Positions 62,192 to 64,000 of a stretch of 64,000 nt of DNA are shown piece by piece. The notes under the pieces were generated by a model, which ran no database searches, had not been told where the DNA came from, and saw only the letters and a program-made list of their open reading frames with translations. A program made the position numbers and the translations under genes. The stretch's first letter is position 1; each line of letters opens with the position of its first letter. Source of the DNA: Bdellovibrio sp. KM01 (GTDB lineage: Bacteria > Bdellovibrionota > Bdellovibrionia > Bdellovibrionales > Bdellovibrionaceae); contig NZ_CP058348.1 of assembly GCF_013752535.1 (NCBI RefSeq), positions 2,046,001-2,110,000 of the forward strand, read 5' to 3'.

Positions 62192-63415
62192 ATGAATCGT
62201 CGCCATTTTTTAAAAAACAGCGCCAGTCTTTTCGCTCTTAGTGGTCTATCGCAATTGATGCCTGCGATGAGCTGGGCTTTGCAATCACAAGATCAATATT
62301 TGCTAACCTTCCATTTAAGTGGTGGTGCTGATGTGAGCTTGGGCCTTGAGCCTTGGACGGCAGAGCAACGCCCGTTGGATACGGACTATTATATTGAATA
62401 CGGTGTAAATGATCTGGTTCGCGTAAATAACGTTATCTATGGCCCCGCGATGAGCAGTATTAGCAACGTATTGAGCGATTTCTCTGTGATCCGTGGTGTA
62501 TTCTTGTCTGAATCTGACAACGGTCACCCGGCGGCAGAAGCGATGATGAGAACGGGAAATGGCTCCGCTAAATTTCCAGACTTGGCTATTGAGTTTGCAG
62601 CCATGCATGACGAAGACGACAACTTTGGTGTGATTTCTTCTAATCCCCTGGTCCAACTAGATCGCAATGTCATTCAATATAGCATTTATGATCTGGCAAG
62701 CATGACTGGTTCTGGCAACCTTAGTTCCGGCTCGTCTCGAGGAGGTGCTTTGGATCGCGCTCGCGAAGAGCTCATCCGAAAATCCGGTCAAATCGATAAG
62801 TTTGTAGAACTTCGCAATAAAATTATAGCTGACACGAAAGCTCCATCAGAAATGGCAGCTGTGGCGGCGGCATTTGCAACGGGAGTATCACGATCCGCGA
62901 GTTTAAGACCAAACAGTGATCTTGATACGCACTCCGAGCATCCAAGAAATCACCTAACGAAGCAGGCTGCCGTCTGGGAGCAGTTCGCAGCGATGGTGAA
63001 AGTTCTAAAAGCTGTACCGACGGCGGATGGACAAAGTCTTTTTGATAAAACGACAATCGTGGCGTTTTCAGAATTCTCTCGTACGCCAGCATTGAATGAA
63101 GCGAAGGGAAAAGACCATAACCCATTGACGAACTCAGTGTTGGTGTCTGGACCGGGCTTTAAAAAGAACACTGCGATTGGTGGCAGTCGTATTGTGAATC
63201 GCCGTGTCTCTGCTTCGGGTACGCCATATCATGTGGCGGTCCCTGTTGACTTCACTACGGGCCGTGTAGCGACTCGCAGAGATGAATTCTCGATGGGTGA
63301 GATGATCACGCCAGAAAACGTGATGGCAACTGTGGCGGACAGCTTGGGCTTAAGCCGCGCGATGTTCGGTTGTGCTCGTCAGAACACGAAATCGATTCGT
63401 GGGATTTTAAAATAG
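62192..63415 (+). CDS. DUF1501 exported protein (Tat-like signal)
   Basis: A 407-residue protein of the DUF1501 alkaline-phosphatase-like superfamily. The N-terminus MNRRHFLKNSASLFALSG resembles a twin-arginine signal (RRxFL). TFHLSGGADVSL, SDNGHPAAEAMMRTGNG and TIVAFSEFSRTPALNEAKGKDHN are family features. AGAGGAA precedes the ATG. In other bacteria DUF1501 and DUF1592 genes occur as pairs with unknown role. Confidence 0.88.
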   Translation: MNRRHFLKNSASLFALSGLSQLMPAMSWALQSQDQYLLTFHLSGGADVSLGLEPWTAEQRPLDTDYYIEYGVNDLVRVNNVIYGPAMSSISNVLSDFSVIRGVFLSESDNGHPAAEAMMRTGNGSAKFPDLAIEFAAMHDEDDNFGVISSNPLVQLDRNVIQYSIYDLASMTGSGNLSSGSSRGGALDRAREELIRKSGQIDKFVELRNKIIADTKAPSEMAAVAAAFATGVSRSASLRPNSDLDTHSEHPRNHLTKQAAVWEQFAAMVKVLKAVPTADGQSLFDKTTIVAFSEFSRTPALNEAKGKDHNPLTNSVLVSGPGFKKNTAIGGSRIVNRRVSASGTPYHVAVPVDFTTGRVATRRDEFSMGEMITPENVMATVADSLGLSRAMFGCARQNTKSIRGILK

Positions 63416-63431
63416 AAATGATTTGAAAAAG

Positions 63432-63460
63432 AAAACGCCGCTGATGAAGCGGCGTTTTTA
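63432..63460 (+). terminator. Rho-independent terminator of the DUF1501 operon
   Basis: AAAACGCCGCT (63432-63442) pairs perfectly with AGCGGCGTTTT (63448-63458), T-rich tail. 16 bp after the stop. Confidence 0.93.
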
Positions 63461-63498
63461 TTTTATAACTAGATTGTTAGATTCAACAGAGAAATGAA

Positions 63499-63654
63499 CT
63501 AGCGTTTTTCCCAGGCGATGTTATGGAACGAATGAGCTTTCGTTTCTTGTTCCCCAGAGATCGCATGTGCCGCTGTCAGAAGAACATTGACGCCTGCTAA
63601 AATGATAGTCACGTAAACCACTGTTTTTTTGAGTTTGGAGATATTGTTTTTCAT
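63499..63654 (-). CDS. 51-residue exported or membrane peptide
   Basis: ATG 63654 (minus). Residues 6-30 are KLKKTVVYVTIILAGVNVLL, a signal or anchor segment, ending TAAHA-I; the mature part would be about 20 residues (SGEQETKAHSFHNIAWEKR). No strong ribosome site. Convergent with the DUF1501 operon, whose terminator lies about 40 bp away. Family unknown. Confidence 0.5.
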   Translation of the reverse strand: MKNNISKLKKTVVYVTIILAGVNVLLTAAHAISGEQETKAHSFHNIAWEKR

Positions 63655-63852
63655 ACAGGTTTACTAATGCAAACCCAGGGCCGTCATTCAAAGTGGAACG
63701 ATCCTTCCTCAACTCCGCCCTGTTCGATCTCGGACGTTATATCTCATCTTGAGACAGATAAGTGTTCCATTAATTGCGCTGGACCTGACAAGGATTGCAG
63801 GGCGTTTTACCTATTTTACCGAAGGTACTTTTAGAGTTGTACGCCGAATAAA

Positions 63853-63872
63853 AAAGAGAGTCTTGCGACTCC
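63853..63872 (-). terminator. Terminator of the edge gene
   Basis: GAGTC (63858-63862) and GACTC (63867-63871) with a TTGC loop, and on the minus strand a T run (63850-63855). It is about 85 bp beyond the stop at 63956. Confidence 0.6.
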
Positions 63873-63880
63873 CTTTCTGA

Positions 63881-63957
63881 TTGGAGAAAGTAAGGCCGTA
63901 CCTTTACAAGGCCGTACCTTTACACGCCGCACCCCCAAAAGGTACGGCGTACCTTTT
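63881..63957. repeat. Cluster of AAGGCCGTACCTTT / GGTACGGCGTACC repeats
   Basis: 63881-63905 equals the 25-nt arm at 40406-40430. AAGGCCGTACCTTT recurs directly (63892-63905 and 63908-63921), and AAAAGGTAC-GGC-GTACCTTTT forms a palindrome (63937-63957). A decayed match lies near 63820-63845. The gap 63655-63955 otherwise holds only the terminator. Confidence 0.85.
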
Positions 63958-64000
63958 AGAGGTTGCGGCGGTATTGGCCGCCTACTTCGTAGAGGGCTGT
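63956..64000 (-). CDS. 3' end of an unidentified gene cut by the window edge
   Basis: Fourteen codons ending ALYEVGGQYRRNL then TAA are open to the right edge on the minus strand. The TAA is supplied by the GGTACGGCGTACC palindrome, as in the 40430 gene. Too short to identify. Confidence 0.45.
   Translation of the reverse strand, partial: TALYEVGGQYRRNL

Noticed and set aside
1-64000. CRISPR arrays, insertion sequences and complete prophage
   Set aside because: No regularly spaced repeats, no transposase or integrase frames, and only one lone terminase-like gene were seen.

Overview
This window reads as chromosomal DNA of a Bdellovibrio-type predatory bacterium (Bdellovibrionota). Evidence: dense genes on both strands, moderate GC, many exported proteases and small lipoproteins, regulators of the TIGR02147/DUF4423 type, a DUF6279 lipoprotein and exported proteins with a GNGGD-type motif. 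Assignment to this phylum is inference from gene content; no rRNA is present. All functions below are read from sequence motifs, not from database searches.

Layout. 1-9.6 kb is mostly housekeeping on the minus strand: ftsH (cut by the left edge), tilS, an aldehyde dehydrogenase, small proteins, then a convergent response regulator and histidine kinase, and a thioesterase-glpX-zinc ribbon operon. 9.6-16.3 kb has pgsA, a barrel-like protein coupled to a terminase-small-subunit-like protein, a DASS carboxylate transporter and a large subtilase lipoprotein. 16.3-30.4 kb is accessory: two operons in which a TIGR02147-like regulator is TAATG-coupled to an exported product, a pgaBCD exopolysaccharide operon, a trypsin-like lipoprotein, a PAS-only sensor, and a GNAT/heme-oxygenase-like oxidase pair. 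A duplicated fragment of one regulator lies inverted at 30.2 kb.

30.4-33.6 kb is visibly AT-rich and holds an exported Cys-rich protein and a large HELLH metalloprotease; it ends at the 3' side of a tRNA-Gly(GCC) gene. 34-40.4 kb carries small exported proteins, a DUF6279 lipoprotein, an exported class I amidotransferase-like protein, a phospholipase C-like protein and a SCO1/PCuAC copper-delivery pair. 40.4-44.8 kb is an ABC-2 drug-efflux operon (HlyD, two ATPases, two permeases). 44.9-53 kb has a metalloprotease, a chemotaxis receptor, an aminosugar transaminase plus glycosyltransferase, and feoAB. 53-64 kb has a BP74-like exported protein, two divergent QueD paralogues, a barrel with an EF-hand-like loop, psd, an FAD dehydrogenase, a GlsB-type protein, and a four-gene exported operon ending in DUF1588/1592-like and DUF1501 proteins.

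The most unusual items are the regulator/exported-product operons with the inverted promoter-carrying fragment, the GNAT-diiron oxidase pair, a family of palindromic repeats placed at stop codons, and a SCO1 gene that seems to start at AUU.
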